Positions 36,346-48,289 of a DNA stretch of 64,000 bases are shown piece after piece (position 1 is the first letter of the stretch; each line of letters opens with the position of its first letter). The notes under the pieces are model-generated. The model saw only the letters and a list, made by a program, of their open reading frames with translations, did not search any database and was not told where the DNA came from. A program made the translations under genes and the position numbers. The stretch comes from Adineta steineri (lineage: Eukaryota > Rotifera > Eurotatoria > Adinetida > Adinetidae), in contig CAJNOI010000043.1 in NCBI GenBank assembly GCA_905250115.1, positions 1 to 64,000 of the forward strand. Direction: 5' to 3'.

Positions 36346-37553
36346 ATGGATGAACAATTGTTTTTTTCTTCAACATCATCTTCACTATTTGATACTTATC
36401 TTGTATATGGTATCATTGGTCTATTAACATTAATTGCAATTATTGGTTTAATTATTCTATTATCAACATCATGTTGTTGTTGTTATTGTTGTTTATCTCC
36501 AACATCATGTTATTCATGTTATTTTCATAAACGTCGACATTCAACATATAAATTACGTCAAAATTCTAAACATCCAGAAAAATTAGGAAATAATGATACG
36601 AAACCAATTTCTTTTATACGAAGAAAATCAAGTGATATTGCTGATTTTTCACAATTATATGATTCATGTCCACATTTAATCAATAGCAAACTTATGACAC
36701 CAACAAATGCAAATATGGATACAAGTTGTACAACAATTGATACACTTGTTAGTCCTGTATCACCGTGTAGTTCATTTCGTTCAGTTGTTGTATCTGGAGC
36801 AGTACCACCAGATAATAAAAGTAAGTTTCCATTTTAAATATGAATTGATGAAACTTGTTTATGATTTATTCTCTTTTTCATCTAGCTATTATCGTACAGA
36901 ATGATCTCAGTAATCTACCACAAAAAAGTAATATAAGTATTGATAAAACTAACAAGGTTGCATTATCAACATCTGCTAAAGGTAAAAAATAATCCAAATA
37001 TTTTTGTTTTGTTATTTTAATAAATCAATTAGGTATATGTTCTCGACCATTTTCTTATATAAAAAATACAAATGATCGTACAAAAATTTTACGTCGTTTA
37101 ACTCAACAAGAACATTCTATTCCTGCCGATGCTGTATCAATTGATGTAACACGTATAAATACAATGGAAAATGATAATAATAATCAAATAAATTCAAATT
37201 CGACAAATATTTATGAAACAGTTCTTCCAACAACACCATCAACTAATAATAGTATATCATCAGATATAACTACACCTATTTATGAAAAAGAATGGACACA
37301 TAGTTTAAGACAATTAATGATGCCACAACCAACATTATCATCATCAGTAGCAATTGAAAATGAAGGCATTTCTATTATTGAACTACCTTCACCACCACCT
37401 GATTTAATTTCATCAACAAAACAATCGACTGATTATTTTCAACAACAAAATCCATATGATAAATTTTTATCAAGTCGAACAACAACATCTGATTCTATGA
37501 GACGAGCTAATATGCTCAGACGTTTAAAAGACGATGCCGCATTTCTTTATTAA
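36346..37553 (+). CDS. Single-pass membrane protein with Cys-rich juxtamembrane segment (unknown)
   Basis: Three exons (36346-36820, 36886-36981 and 37033-37553) sum to 1092 nt, or 363 aa. A short N-terminus is followed by one membrane helix at about residues 18-40 (YLVYGIIGLLTLIAIIGLII). Directly after it comes a dense cysteine cluster (STSCCCCYCCLSPTSCYSCYF), a likely multiple palmitoylation site. The remaining 300 residues are basic then Ser/Thr/Asn-rich and probably disordered, with short conserved-looking pieces (FIRRKSSDIADFSQLYDSCP, KEWTHSLRQLMMPQPT) and a charged end (RRANMLRRLKDDAAFLY). There is no cleavable signal peptide. The layout resembles shisa-like or other short-ectodomain adaptors, but I cannot assign it. 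The coding frame is firm across both introns. Confidence 0.75.
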
Positions 37554-38190
37554 AAAAAATTATTTTTATGTTTACAATACCATATGTGTTAACTTTCTTT
37601 CTTCTTCTTTTCGTTATGTTTTCATTGACAGAAAAAAATAACAAAATTCAAAACATACGATCAGAGATTACTGTATAAAAAAAATGAAAGTACAGATCGT
37701 AATTAAATTAAGAAATTTTTTTCAAATATATTTCACTATTAATTACAATCACTAAGGTAAGAATATACGAAATGAATTAGAGTAATGATTAATTTTTCAA
37801 AATCAATATACATCAAGTAAGCTGTCATGTAACCAATGACAAAGGCAATTATTTGTATTTTTTTTTAAATATGCTTCGATGATTTTGTTTATATTACTGC
37901 TGTCATTTTGATTAAATATCATAGATTTTATTGAGCATGCTGGAAATGATTTTGTACTTTTCAAAAGTAAGTCAGTCGATCTTATACTCGAATTTATAAT
38001 GTAGGAAAACGTTTTGAAATTAATTTTACATAGGATAAATCATAGTATTTAAAGTTATTCGATAAGATGAAAATGCAATTTATAAGTATTCTTGATCGCT
38101 TGAACTGATGGTTTATGTCACTTTATTTTGTTTTTAATGAACACTAGTAATTAAATTTACAAGTACATATAGTCGAAATTCATCTAAAAA
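37554..38190. other. AT-rich spacer
   Basis: 3' flank of the membrane-protein gene; no other feature is visible. Confidence 0.5.
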
Positions 38191-38376
38191 TAAGATGCCA
38201 AAAATGCAACAAATTGTTTTCTTTTCATTTATTTATACATGGTTCGATAGAGCTCATCGAGCTGAGTAAGATTATGTCAGTTTTTATATTTTTTCGAAAG
38301 GTTTTCGGTGAAAAATTTTGATTTTTGTTCAAAATGCTGAATGATCCATTTTCTTAAAAAACAAATTAATTCCACA
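38191..38376. mobile_element. Single arm of the 51.2-kb foldback element family
   Basis: Begins TAAGATGCCAAAAATGC and contains ATACATGGTTCGATAGAGCT and TATATTTTTTCGAAAGG. It aligns with each arm of the foldback element at 51182-51583 over about 180 bp. No inverted partner follows, so this is a half copy (deleted or solo arm). Confidence 0.7.
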
Positions 38377-38432
38377 AATAAATAATACGGGTAAATTTAA
38401 TAAAAAAACGTTTAACAAATGTTTTATGAACA

Positions 38433-39748
38433 ATGACAATAACATCAGTAAATGATGAACAGAATTTATTAAAACGTATTCTTCCATATCCATCGTCATT
38501 ATTTCCATCAAAAATTAAATTAGCAGAACATTTAGCTAAACAATTAAGAATATCGAATCAACAACTATTAAAACTTTCGAACGTTATCAAAAAAAATGAT
38601 CCAACTGATGATTATCATCATTGACTATTTGATCCAAATAATATTGAATCATATAAACAATTTATTTCACTTTTATATGAAAAAAATGATGATGCTATTG
38701 GAAAACAATTTGTTTCAAAATCATAAATATATGAAGATCAATTTCTTAAATTAGATTCACAAGGTTAGTTTAAATTATATTTTTAAAAAACAAAGCAAAA
38801 ACTTTTTCATGTTTATATTGATCAAATTTTAAACCTGTTGAAATTGTTTCCATGAGATACTTGAGTTTCTGATAAAGTTATATTGGTGTAGGTTTTTAAT
38901 TATTTATTTTTTCTTAATAGATGTTTCATCACCATTACTTCGTCTTCGTATTGAATTACTAATGTATGCTTATACACGTTTTATAAATTCATGTCATATG
39001 GAAAGAATATGTTTAGTACTTGTTCATGCTCGTCATATAGCAATTTTACTTAATTTTATTATTATCATCAATAAGTAATATGCATGATGAACGTTTAAAT
39101 ACAGCATTATTTGATTTTATAACACCACATCGTCCAAATGATGAACATACATTTACATCAATATCAATGAGTTTAAATATGCATCATGAACTAGCAATAA
39201 GATATCGTGATGCAGGAAAAAGATTATTAAAAATATTTCGGTTTAATCAACAAACATCATCAGCTCATCTATCAGTTACATTACAAAGTTTACTTCAATA
39301 TCATTCTGATCCAGCTGATACATTTTATTTAGCTGAATGTTGCTGTCAAAGTGAACAATGTTTAAAACAAGCACGTCTTTTATCATTACAACTTGAATTA
39401 TTACCACGTTTTGAACATTGTTGGCATGCATTTATTATAGATGATGCTTACAATGAACATACATTATAATCGTATTGTTCAACTGAATAATTTATTTGTA
39501 ATAAAACTTTAAATGTAATTAAATATTGGGAAGAATTTCGACAATTAATATCAACAATAGAAAAAATTTATTAAAAAAAATTTTAATACAATATCAAGTA
39601 AAAATTTTCAAGAAATAATTGCATATATAACATTCAAATAGTCGTAATCGCTTGCAACAAATATTAACAACCAGTGATAATAATTATTTAAATTTATTTA
39701 CATCTATTGATTCACCATATCTTCTTGATATAATTCGTGTTGCATAAT
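38433..39748 (+). pseudogene. Spatacsin (SPG11)-like C-terminal gene fragment, decayed
   Basis: The segment starting LLRLRIELLMYAYTRFINSC and continuing HMERICLVLVHARHIA (about 38937-39050) matches the part of spatacsin just before its C-terminal end. LNTALFDFITPHRPNDE, then SDPADTFYLAECCCQSEQCL and LLSLQLELLPRFEHCW (to 39460) continue in the same order as the family. Upstream pieces (KIKLAEHLAKQLRISNQQLL, FDPNNIESYKQFISLLYEK) belong to the same frame but are cut by TGA near 38622 and TAA near 38724. More stops and frame changes occur near 39074 and after 39467. A tail to about 39748 ends IDSPYLLDIIRVA. A donor near 38764 and an acceptor near 38920 remain, so it is a duplicated gene copy, not a retrocopy. 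Only the C-terminal quarter of this normally very large protein is present. Spatacsin works in lysosome renewal with spastizin and AP-5. Confidence 0.75.
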
Positions 39749-41929
39749 AAAAATTATTTTTTCTTCTTTTTGTGATATATATATTTTCTTTTTTTGATTT
39801 AACCAGAGTAATATAAATGTTGAAAAAATTTGAGAGACTTCATATAATATAATAGTATATATTGATTAAGTTTTTTTATCGAATAAATATAGGAGAATAA
39901 ATTCATACTTTGATTGTATTGATTTGTAATTTGGATCATGAACAAACTATTTTGTTGTTTTGTTTATATTTTTAGTCTTTTTTATTACAAGGTAAATTAC
40001 TTGATTTGAAAAAAATATATATCGTAAGAGAGAAAGTATACTCTATTTTGCATCATAATAATAAACATACTCCATTCTTATTCTTTGTATAATGCGACGA
40101 AGGACAATGAGATAGTTTTTATAATATATTGTTTACTGTTATGAAGTTTGATATCTTATGATCGTAAACAACAAACAACAAAGTCAGCCTTGATTATAAA
40201 ATTAGAAATAAATTATATCATATATTTTTATATACCGCAAAAAAGAAACGAGTGCATCCAAACTAAATGATAATTTAATCTCGTATTTATTTATATTTCT
40301 ACATAAAAATTGTTTGCAATATAAAAATTACAATCATTAGTTGGTTTTATTTGTTCCAGATTTTTATTGTTTTAAAACAAATAAAAGAAATATTAATTAA
40401 ACTTTTGTTAAAAATGAGATTGTCTTAAGTTTCTTACTTCGAAAGTAAAGCTGATGACAAATAATGAATTATCAGTGTTCTTTCAACATATGATAGTTTG
40501 AATTCTTGATTTCGATAATATAAATTTGATTTTATTCTACTATAATCGTGAATATTGAGAATTTTATGAAAACCTCAAAGTCATTATTTCGAAATCGAGC
40601 TTCGCATCGCATTTTTCTAGTTCAAGAAGAAAATATTACAATAATTCATAAAAAAAAAGGCAGAATTTGATAAAAAAAAAACTCTGTTATTATCATCGTA
40701 CTACTATTATTTTTTTAAATCGATTAATAGAACAGCTATTATGCGAAATATTAGATAGGTAAAAGATAAATATTTTAAATCAAAAAATACTTATTGTTTC
40801 TCATGCACATATAATTCTTTTTATTTTTTCTGCATAGAATCGTTTTATAAATTTAGATACGCAAGCCATATCTTCTTAGTCATCATCCCGTATCTTTTTT
40901 ACTATCATTATTCTCCTTTTTCGTTCTGTTCTCTTTTTCTCTAAACAACGTGTGTGATTTTGTTTCATTCTTCTTTACCATGAGTATATACAAATGTCAT
41001 GGTTGGATAAATATGATAGTTTTAATCCTTGTTTCTTCTCATATGATATCAAATACAACTATAAGCAATCATATCATTGTAAATTTGTTTTTAAATACTG
41101 TTTTATATAAAATCAACCCTAAATAAGTTAAAACATTTTCAAGCCTATTTTATTTGTTCATAAAATAAAAAACAGTCCGAAAATGCTCGATTTTCGAAAG
41201 AAAATATTTTTCAAAAAGTGAAAAATCAAAATTATTATTCTTAATGTCTCAAATATATTATTTTCAAAGATTTAATAATTTTTCGATGAATTGATGAAAG
41301 CATTCCTGGAATATTTATTCTTCATGGAACTCTTATAACTTATTTTCTAGTTTACAGTTTATCATAAGATTTATATCATGTGTGATGATTCGATGCTATT
41401 TTGCATTATTTAGAGAGACAGAAACAATTAAAACTTATCTCTAACTAATTTTTATTATTAAAAATGAAAAAAAGAAATATAAAAAAGAAAAAAGGAAAAA
41501 GTGATAAATAAAATATGCGAGAATAAATAAATAGTTAAATGATTTTAATATTGAGACAGAAAAAAGAAAACATAAAAAGAGAAAAAAGGAAAATGGCGGA
41601 TGAAAAATGTTGAACTAACTATATGTTTAAAAAAAGTCAATATTTCGTATTTTGTGTGCCAGTAAATGCAATTCGTCGTTTCTATGAAAAAAACAAAGAA
41701 GCGTTCAGCCGAATACTACATCTTGGTTGAAATGATAATCTAAAAAAAACATATAAAAAATAAAATAGAATATCAGAACTATTCAGTTTTAAATAAATAA
41801 ATAATGTCAAAATAATATCCTTACCATTTGCTTGAAAAAGTCATGCAAATATGTAACTCGCTTTATAACAGTATTGAAAAGATGTACTATTGACTAAGAA
41901 ATACCGAAAGGAGAATAAATCATCATAAG
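39749..41929. other. AT-rich spacer
   Basis: Over 2 kb without coding signal. The last few hundred bases (about 41.6-41.93 kb) lead into the satellite and may hold diverged units. Confidence 0.5.
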
Positions 41930-44900
41930 ATTGCCTTCACGTATTTTATACAGTTTCAAGGAATATTTGTACGAGCTGCGTGACTGATGAGCATATGTGA
42001 CTTATAAACTGTTTGCACAAATACTTGATACAACTATTGTAATCACTTTGCATAGGCCTTTTATTCGACCAGCTGAATAATGAACAAACAACAGATAGAT
42101 AAGCCATATAAAGATTGTATACAAGTATTTCATTTCGTTCGAAAAGCAGTTTCTCGAACAGTTTACCATACACAAACAAATGATAGATGAATAAGTCATA
42201 GCAACTTTCAATTCTAGTATTTTATTTTGTTCGAAGAACACCTTATAGACCAGTTTAACATTCAAAAACAGATGATAGATGGATAATTCATACGAATATT
42301 CTGTTCTACTATTTTAGATAGCTCAAAGAAATATCTCTAGAACACTTTAATATGCAGAAACAAATAACACATCATTAAGTCATATTAAAATTGTGTACAC
42401 GTATTTTTTTTTTGTTCCAAGAACAGTTTTTATAACAGTTTAATATTAACAAACAAATGAATCATGAATAAATCACAGCAAGATTCTATTCTAGTAATTC
42501 GCTTCATTCGAAAAACAATTTCTAGAACAGTTTAACTTTCACAAACAAATGAATGATAAATAAGTTACACGAAGGTTCTGTTCTAGTCTTTTACTTCAAT
42601 CGAAGATCAAGCTCTAGAGCAGTTCAACACTCACGAACAAATAATAAATGAATAAGTCATACCAAGATTCTGTTCTAGTATTTTGCTTCATTCGAAAAAC
42701 AATTTCTAGATCACCTTACCATTTATCAGCAAATGATCTATGAATAAGTCATACCAAGATCCTGTTTCAGTATTTTACCTTGTTCTAAGAACAGTCTCTA
42801 CAATAGTTTCATATTTAAAAACAAATGATAAGTAAATAAGTCTGAGGAATATTCCCTTCTAGTATTTTATTTCGTTCAGAGACAGATTTCTACATCAATT
42901 TAATACTCAGAAATAAATGATAAATGAATAAGCCATAAGAAGATTGTTTACAAGTATTTCTTTTTGTTTGAAGAAAGATTTCTAGAAAAGTTTAACTTTC
43001 ACAAAGGAATAATAGATGAATAAATCACAAGAAGATTCTGTTTAGTATTTTACTTCGTTTAAGGAACAGTTCCTAGGACAGTTTAATATTCACAAACAAA
43101 CTATAGATGAATACCTCATATCAAGATTCTGTTCTGGTATTTTACTTCATTTGAAGAAGAATTTCTATAACAAATTAACTTTCATAAACAAGTGACAAAT
43201 GAATAAGTCATATCAAGATTCTATTCTAGTATTTTACTTCGTTCAAAAAACAATCTCAATAGCAGTTTACCTTTCACAAATAAATAATAGGTGAATAAGT
43301 TATAGCAAGATTCTGTTGTAGTATTTTATTTTGTTTGAAGAACATTTTCTGGAACGATTTAACATTTACAAACAAATGAATGATGAATAATACATACGAA
43401 GATTCTGTTCTAGTATTTACCTTCGTTCGAAAACAATTTCTGGAACAGTTTATCATTTACAAAGAAGCGATAGATGAATAAATCATAGGAAGATTCTATT
43501 CTAATATTTTATTTCGTTCAAAGAATAATTTCTAGAACAGCTTAACATTCACAAACAAATGATAGATGAATAGGTCACACCAAGTTTCTGCTCTAGTATT
43601 TTATTTTATTCAAAGAACAGTTGCTAGAACAGTTTACCGTTCACAAACAAAAGATAGATGAATAAGTCATAGTAAGATTNNNNNNNNNNNNNNNNNNNNN
43701 NNNNNNNNNNNNNNNNNNNNNNNNNNNNNNNNNNNNNNNNNNNNNNNNNNNNNNNNNNNNNNNNNNNNNNNNNNNNNNNACAAACAGATGATAGATGAAT
43801 AAATCACAAGAAGATTCTGTTGTAGTATTTTACTTCGTTCGAAGATCAAGCTGTAGAACAGTTTAAATTTAACAAAGAGATAATATATGAATAAATCATA
43901 GAAACATTGTATTCTAGTATTTTACTTTGTTCAAAAAACGATCTCACGAGAAATTTAACATTCATAAACAGATGACAGATGAATAAGTCATAGCAAGATT
44001 CTGTTCTAGTATTTTACTTCATTCGAAGAACAGTTTCTAGAACAGCTCAACATTAACAAAGAAATGAATCGTGAATAAAGTATAATAAAATTCTGTTCTA
44101 GTGCTTAACTTCGTTCGACAAACAGTTTTTAGAACAGTTTAACTTTCAGAAACAAATGAATGATGAATAAATCATAAGAAGTTTCTATTCTAGTATGTTA
44201 GTTCGTTCGAAGATGAATTTATAGAACACTTTAACATTCACGAACAAATGATAGGTGAATAAGTGATAGCAAGATTCTGTTCTAGTATTTTAGTTCGTTG
44301 GAGGAAACTGTTCCAAACAGGTTAACATTCACAAACAAATGATAGACGAATAAGTGATAGCAAGATTCGGTACAGGTATTTGTTTTCGGTCGAAGAATAA
44401 TTTCTAGAATAGTTTACCATGCAAAAACAAATGCAAGATGAATAAGTTATAACTTGAGATTCTGTTCTAGTCATTTACGTCGTTCGAAAAAGAATTTCCG
44501 TAACATTTTGACTTTCGTAAACAAGTGATAGATGAATAAGTCATATCAGGATCTTTTTCTATTATTTTACTTCTTTCAAAAACCAATTTCAAGAGCAGTT
44601 TGATATTCACAAACAGATGATAGATGAATAAGTCATAGCAAGTTTCTGTTCTAGTATTTTATTTTGTTCGAAGAACAATTTTTAGAACAGTCTAATATTC
44701 ACAAACAAATGATAGATGAATAAGTGATAGGAAGATTCTGTTTCAATATTTAACTTCGTTCGAATAAAGATGTCCAAACAGATTAACTTTTGGAAACAAA
44801 TGATAGACGAATAAAGTACAATAAGATTGTATTCTAGTATTTTACTTGGTTCAAAGAGCATTTTCTGCAATACTTAAACATTCACAGACAAATCATAGAT

Positions 44901-45130
44901 GAATAAGTCACAGTAAGATTATGTTCTTGTATCTTAATTGGTTCGAAGAACAATTTTTGAAACAATTTATCATTTACAAAAAGGTGATAGGTGAATAAAT
45001 CACAGGAAGATTTCATTCTACTATTCTATTTCGTTTAAAGAATAATTTCTAGAGCAGCTTAACATTCACAAACAAACGAAAGATGAATAAATTATAGTAA
45101 GATTGTGTTCAAATATTTTTTTAGCATTTA
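41930..45130. repeat. Tandem satellite, unit about 92 bp, main array
   Basis: About 34 units, including the gap. Each unit carries ACAAATGATAGATGAATAAG, CATAGCAAGATTCTGTTCTA, TATTTTACTTCGTTCGAAGA and ACAATTTCTAGAACAG. The spacing between matching words is 88-95 bp. Units differ from one another at many positions. Chance open frames of 60-90 codons on the minus strand arise from the periodicity and are not genes. The 100-N gap lies inside the array, so its true length is unknown. Confidence 0.93.
43680..43779. other. Assembly gap (100 N) inside the satellite
   Basis: A run of exactly 100 N. It probably marks collapsed or unresolved satellite units. Confidence 0.98.
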
Positions 45131-46900
45131 ATTGAGATTTCTAACTCACATTAGCACATCTTAAAATAAATCATAGATGAACACGTTTAACAAACATCAT
45201 ATTTATATACTTTATTCAACCAAATGTAGGATTTACATTATGCTTAAAGATTGATAAGTCAATGGACAATGAATAAGTTTTAGTTAGATATTATGTTCAA
45301 GTATTTTCGTTTGTCTGAAATCAAGTTTTTATAAAATTAGATAGTCGAGAGATAGCGATTATGAATGTCTCATACCAAGCTATGATACAACTATTTTGTT
45401 GAAATCGAACTAATATTCTTAGAAGAAAGTATTTGATCAAAGCATGGGCGATAATGAATATTGCGTAGAAAACGTATATACTGGTATATTGAAGAACATA
45501 TAAATTATTAGTTGTACCAGAGTATATGCATTATCCTCACGTGTAATATAAATTGAGCGAACAAGAGATTCATTCAAATATGTTGACGGTTTTAACAGAA
45601 CATTTGCCATTGTATGTGTAATCAAAGATAGTTCAATATATGAATTGTAGAACACTAGTGTTATAGGAATATTATAATTACAGCAACAAAAATTAATTTA
45701 ATAAGTATCGTAAGGTATAGTCGCACAGAAAATGAATATTGCAGTCATCAGCAGATCCAGATACGGATAACTCTTCGAGAAAATAGTTTCTTTTTAAACA
45801 ATAATTAAGTATCTTATGAAAAATGAATATTTTATACTGTCATACTTTGTTCAAATATCTTTTTCGTTTCTCAAAATGTGATTAAAGTTGCAATATGATT
45901 CTATAGTATAAATTAAATAAATAGTTTTAGTCAGGATAATATTAGTCAAAAATCTTATTCACTGAAGAACGAGACAGGAATTGTTTTATGTACAGGAAAT
46001 TCGTAGAAAATGAACAGCGGAAACGATCATTCTATTCAGATATTTTATTTCTTTAGAAAGCAAAGTTTCGATCACTCAAATGATTGAACGTCGGATAATA
46101 ATAGAATTTTTCTAACAAATATTCTGTTTGAATATAATGTAAGAATTTCAAAACACACAGATACTGTAATAATAGGAATAAAAATTTTACACTACATGAA
46201 TGATTCTAAGGATAACTCTATTCAATTGTTATATGACTTTTCAAGAAGATTTGAGAGTTTATACATGATTGATAAATATATTCCAAATGAATATTCAACA
46301 GCAGTATTCTATTCAGATATATGCCATGCTAGAACAAACAATTTGAGATTCGTTTTGACTGGTAGATACACTAAAAATGAATATTTCTAATAATGATTCT
46401 AGTCAAATATATTCCCCTCTATAGTTAAAATTCGAGATTTATCACACTTACTGAATACACTGTAAATGAATAATTTTTAGCATAATTCTGTTCAAATATT
46501 TGCACGGTTAACAACAAACCGGACAATGGTGATGAGACTAGAGTCTGTATTGATAATGAATAATTCTAATCAATGTTCTGTTCAGATACTAGTTCATTAC
46601 AGAAAACAATAGAAAAGATCATTCAGCATTCAATAAATATGTAGTTAATGTACACTTATGATCAACACATTATTCAGTATTCATTTACTATTACGAAAAA
46701 CTTCAAATTTCTAACACATAATCCATAAAGATGGGACTAGTGAATAACTCAAACAAATTCTTTCCTCGAATATATTTTTATTTACAATAAAAGCAATCGA
46801 ACTGTATATATTAATAAAGAAATTCGTAACAAATGAATGATTCTTAGTATCATTCTATTCAAATATTTTAGTGAATCTCATGTACTTGACGAAAGCATAC
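45131..46900. repeat. Decayed flank of the satellite
   Basis: The same words return at roughly unit spacing but with heavy divergence and insertions, for example TGAATAAGTTTTAGTTAGAT near 45270, GAATAATTCTAATCAATGTT near 46558, and GAATGATTCTTAGTATCATT followed by CTATTCAAATATTTT near 46830-46875. Similarity falls with distance from the main array. Open frames here (45437-45655, 46196-46390) are chance. Confidence 0.6.
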
Positions 46901-46919
46901 TAAATAACACAGATCATAG

Positions 46920-47093
46920 TTAAAATGAATGAAGGATACGCTTCGCATAGTGTTGGAGAAATCTTCTCATAAACAGCTCAGCAGTTTTGTCAGATGCATC
47001 TTCATCAACGTTTTTGAAGGAGCGGGCGTTGCAAATTGTTGAACATATAACTATTAAAACCAAGATACATACTACAGTCTTGCTGTCAACCAT
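46920..47093 (-). CDS. Tiny secreted peptide precursor (57 aa, hypothetical)
   Basis: An uninterrupted ATG-to-stop frame encodes a clear signal peptide (MVDSKTVVCILVLIVICSTI, then CNARS) and a mature part of about 32 residues, FKNVDEDASDKTAELFMRRF then LQHYAKRILHSF. RR and KR pairs could be processing sites. There is no cysteine in the mature part, and it looks like an amphipathic helix. A TATA box (47165-47172) lies about 75 bp upstream of the ATG. It could be a neuropeptide-like or helical antimicrobial peptide; neither is proven. Its stop codon lies within about 20 bases of the last recognisable satellite remnant. Confidence 0.6.
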   Translation of the reverse strand: MVDSKTVVCILVLIVICSTICNARSFKNVDEDASDKTAELFMRRFLQHYAKRILHSF

Positions 47094-47164
47094 TGTACTT
47101 GTTTGTATTGAATGAAAGAGTAACTATTGTATGGTAATATTAATTTTGCAAAGATAAACTCAGT

Positions 47165-47172
47165 CTTATATA
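47165..47172 (-). promoter_or_regulatory. TATA box of the tiny secreted peptide gene
   Basis: TATATAAG on the minus strand, 72 bp upstream of the ATG at 47093. Confidence 0.5.
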
Positions 47173-48289
47173 GTCACTATGAAGGCAGGAGAGGAAGAGA
47201 GAAAGAGAGAGTAATGAAAATATATCGTTTCTTCTATTTCAAGGCAAAACAAGGCGTTTTCATTAGTTAAAAAATAGATACAAAAAAAAATGACTAATCT
47301 TGAAGGTTATTAAAATATAATAGCCTTGCGTTCCCTTGATAAAAACAAAGAATATCCTTGTTGTTTATATTAACATTATTCTATACACAAAAGAAGCATA
47401 TTATAAAAATATTGCTTTATATCGATATATTTTTTTATTACTTTTTCCTTGATACCTATGCCTGCGTGTTGTGCAAAACAAGTATTACTAATCTATTGTT
47501 CGATTGCTTAAATTTATCGATCACATGTCTACTATTTGAAATACTAGCTTTCGTATAGATACGATTATGATCATCAAAATATATGACAACTATACATAAA
47601 TCAAAGGTAAAGAAAAGAAAAGAAAAGATACGATCAATATAAAAGTAACTCATGCGTGACAAAAACGAAGGATATTTACAAAAAATATCAAACTAGTGAA
47701 TGACGATAAAATGTTCAATCAATAATAGAGGTGTTACTTTATCTTGACTTTATAAATAAAGGTAAAGATTTACTTTATTTACAAAAATAAAGTTAGAATA
47801 AAGAATAAGGATACATTTTTTTACGTTAACTAGTGTTCTTATCATTATCATCATTTCTATATACTGTATCATCAAAAAAAAGATCACACAACAAACGATA
47901 TATATAAAAAATATTATTTTATATTATATTTACCTAGAGTATCGTGATTTTTTGTGAACTACTCAAAAAAAAATAAAAGATTACGTTTTGATAGAAAGTA
48001 ATTTCTTTACTCTATATTTTATCTTTATTTTTTAGATGTGTTATACATAGGAAAGAATTTACACCTAGAAAAATAATTTGTTTAAAATCTTCATTATCTT
48101 GTAACATCATTAATATAATTCATTCAAAGAAGAGCAGTATTTATAATATTTATAGAAGAAAAAACAATAGACCATTTAAAGTGAACAATTGATGTAGACA
48201 TATCTGTTATTTCAAGAGTTATACGAAGTATAGATTTAAGAGTGAAAATATTTACAAAACACATTATTTTATTGAACACTTCTTTGTAA
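47173..48289. other. AT-rich spacer
   Basis: Contains a GA-rich tract near 47190-47215. Overlapping open frames around 47358-47662 are chance-like. No gene is called. Confidence 0.5.

Noticed and set aside
42002-44870. Minus-strand open frames of 60-87 codons
   Set aside because: They recur at satellite spacing and differ only by unit drift.
41930-45130. CRISPR-like regular repeat array
   Set aside because: The whole 92-bp unit repeats with no unique spacers, in a eukaryotic setting; it is a satellite.
45437-46390. Open frames of 64-72 codons
   Set aside because: They lie in decayed satellite units and have no coding character.
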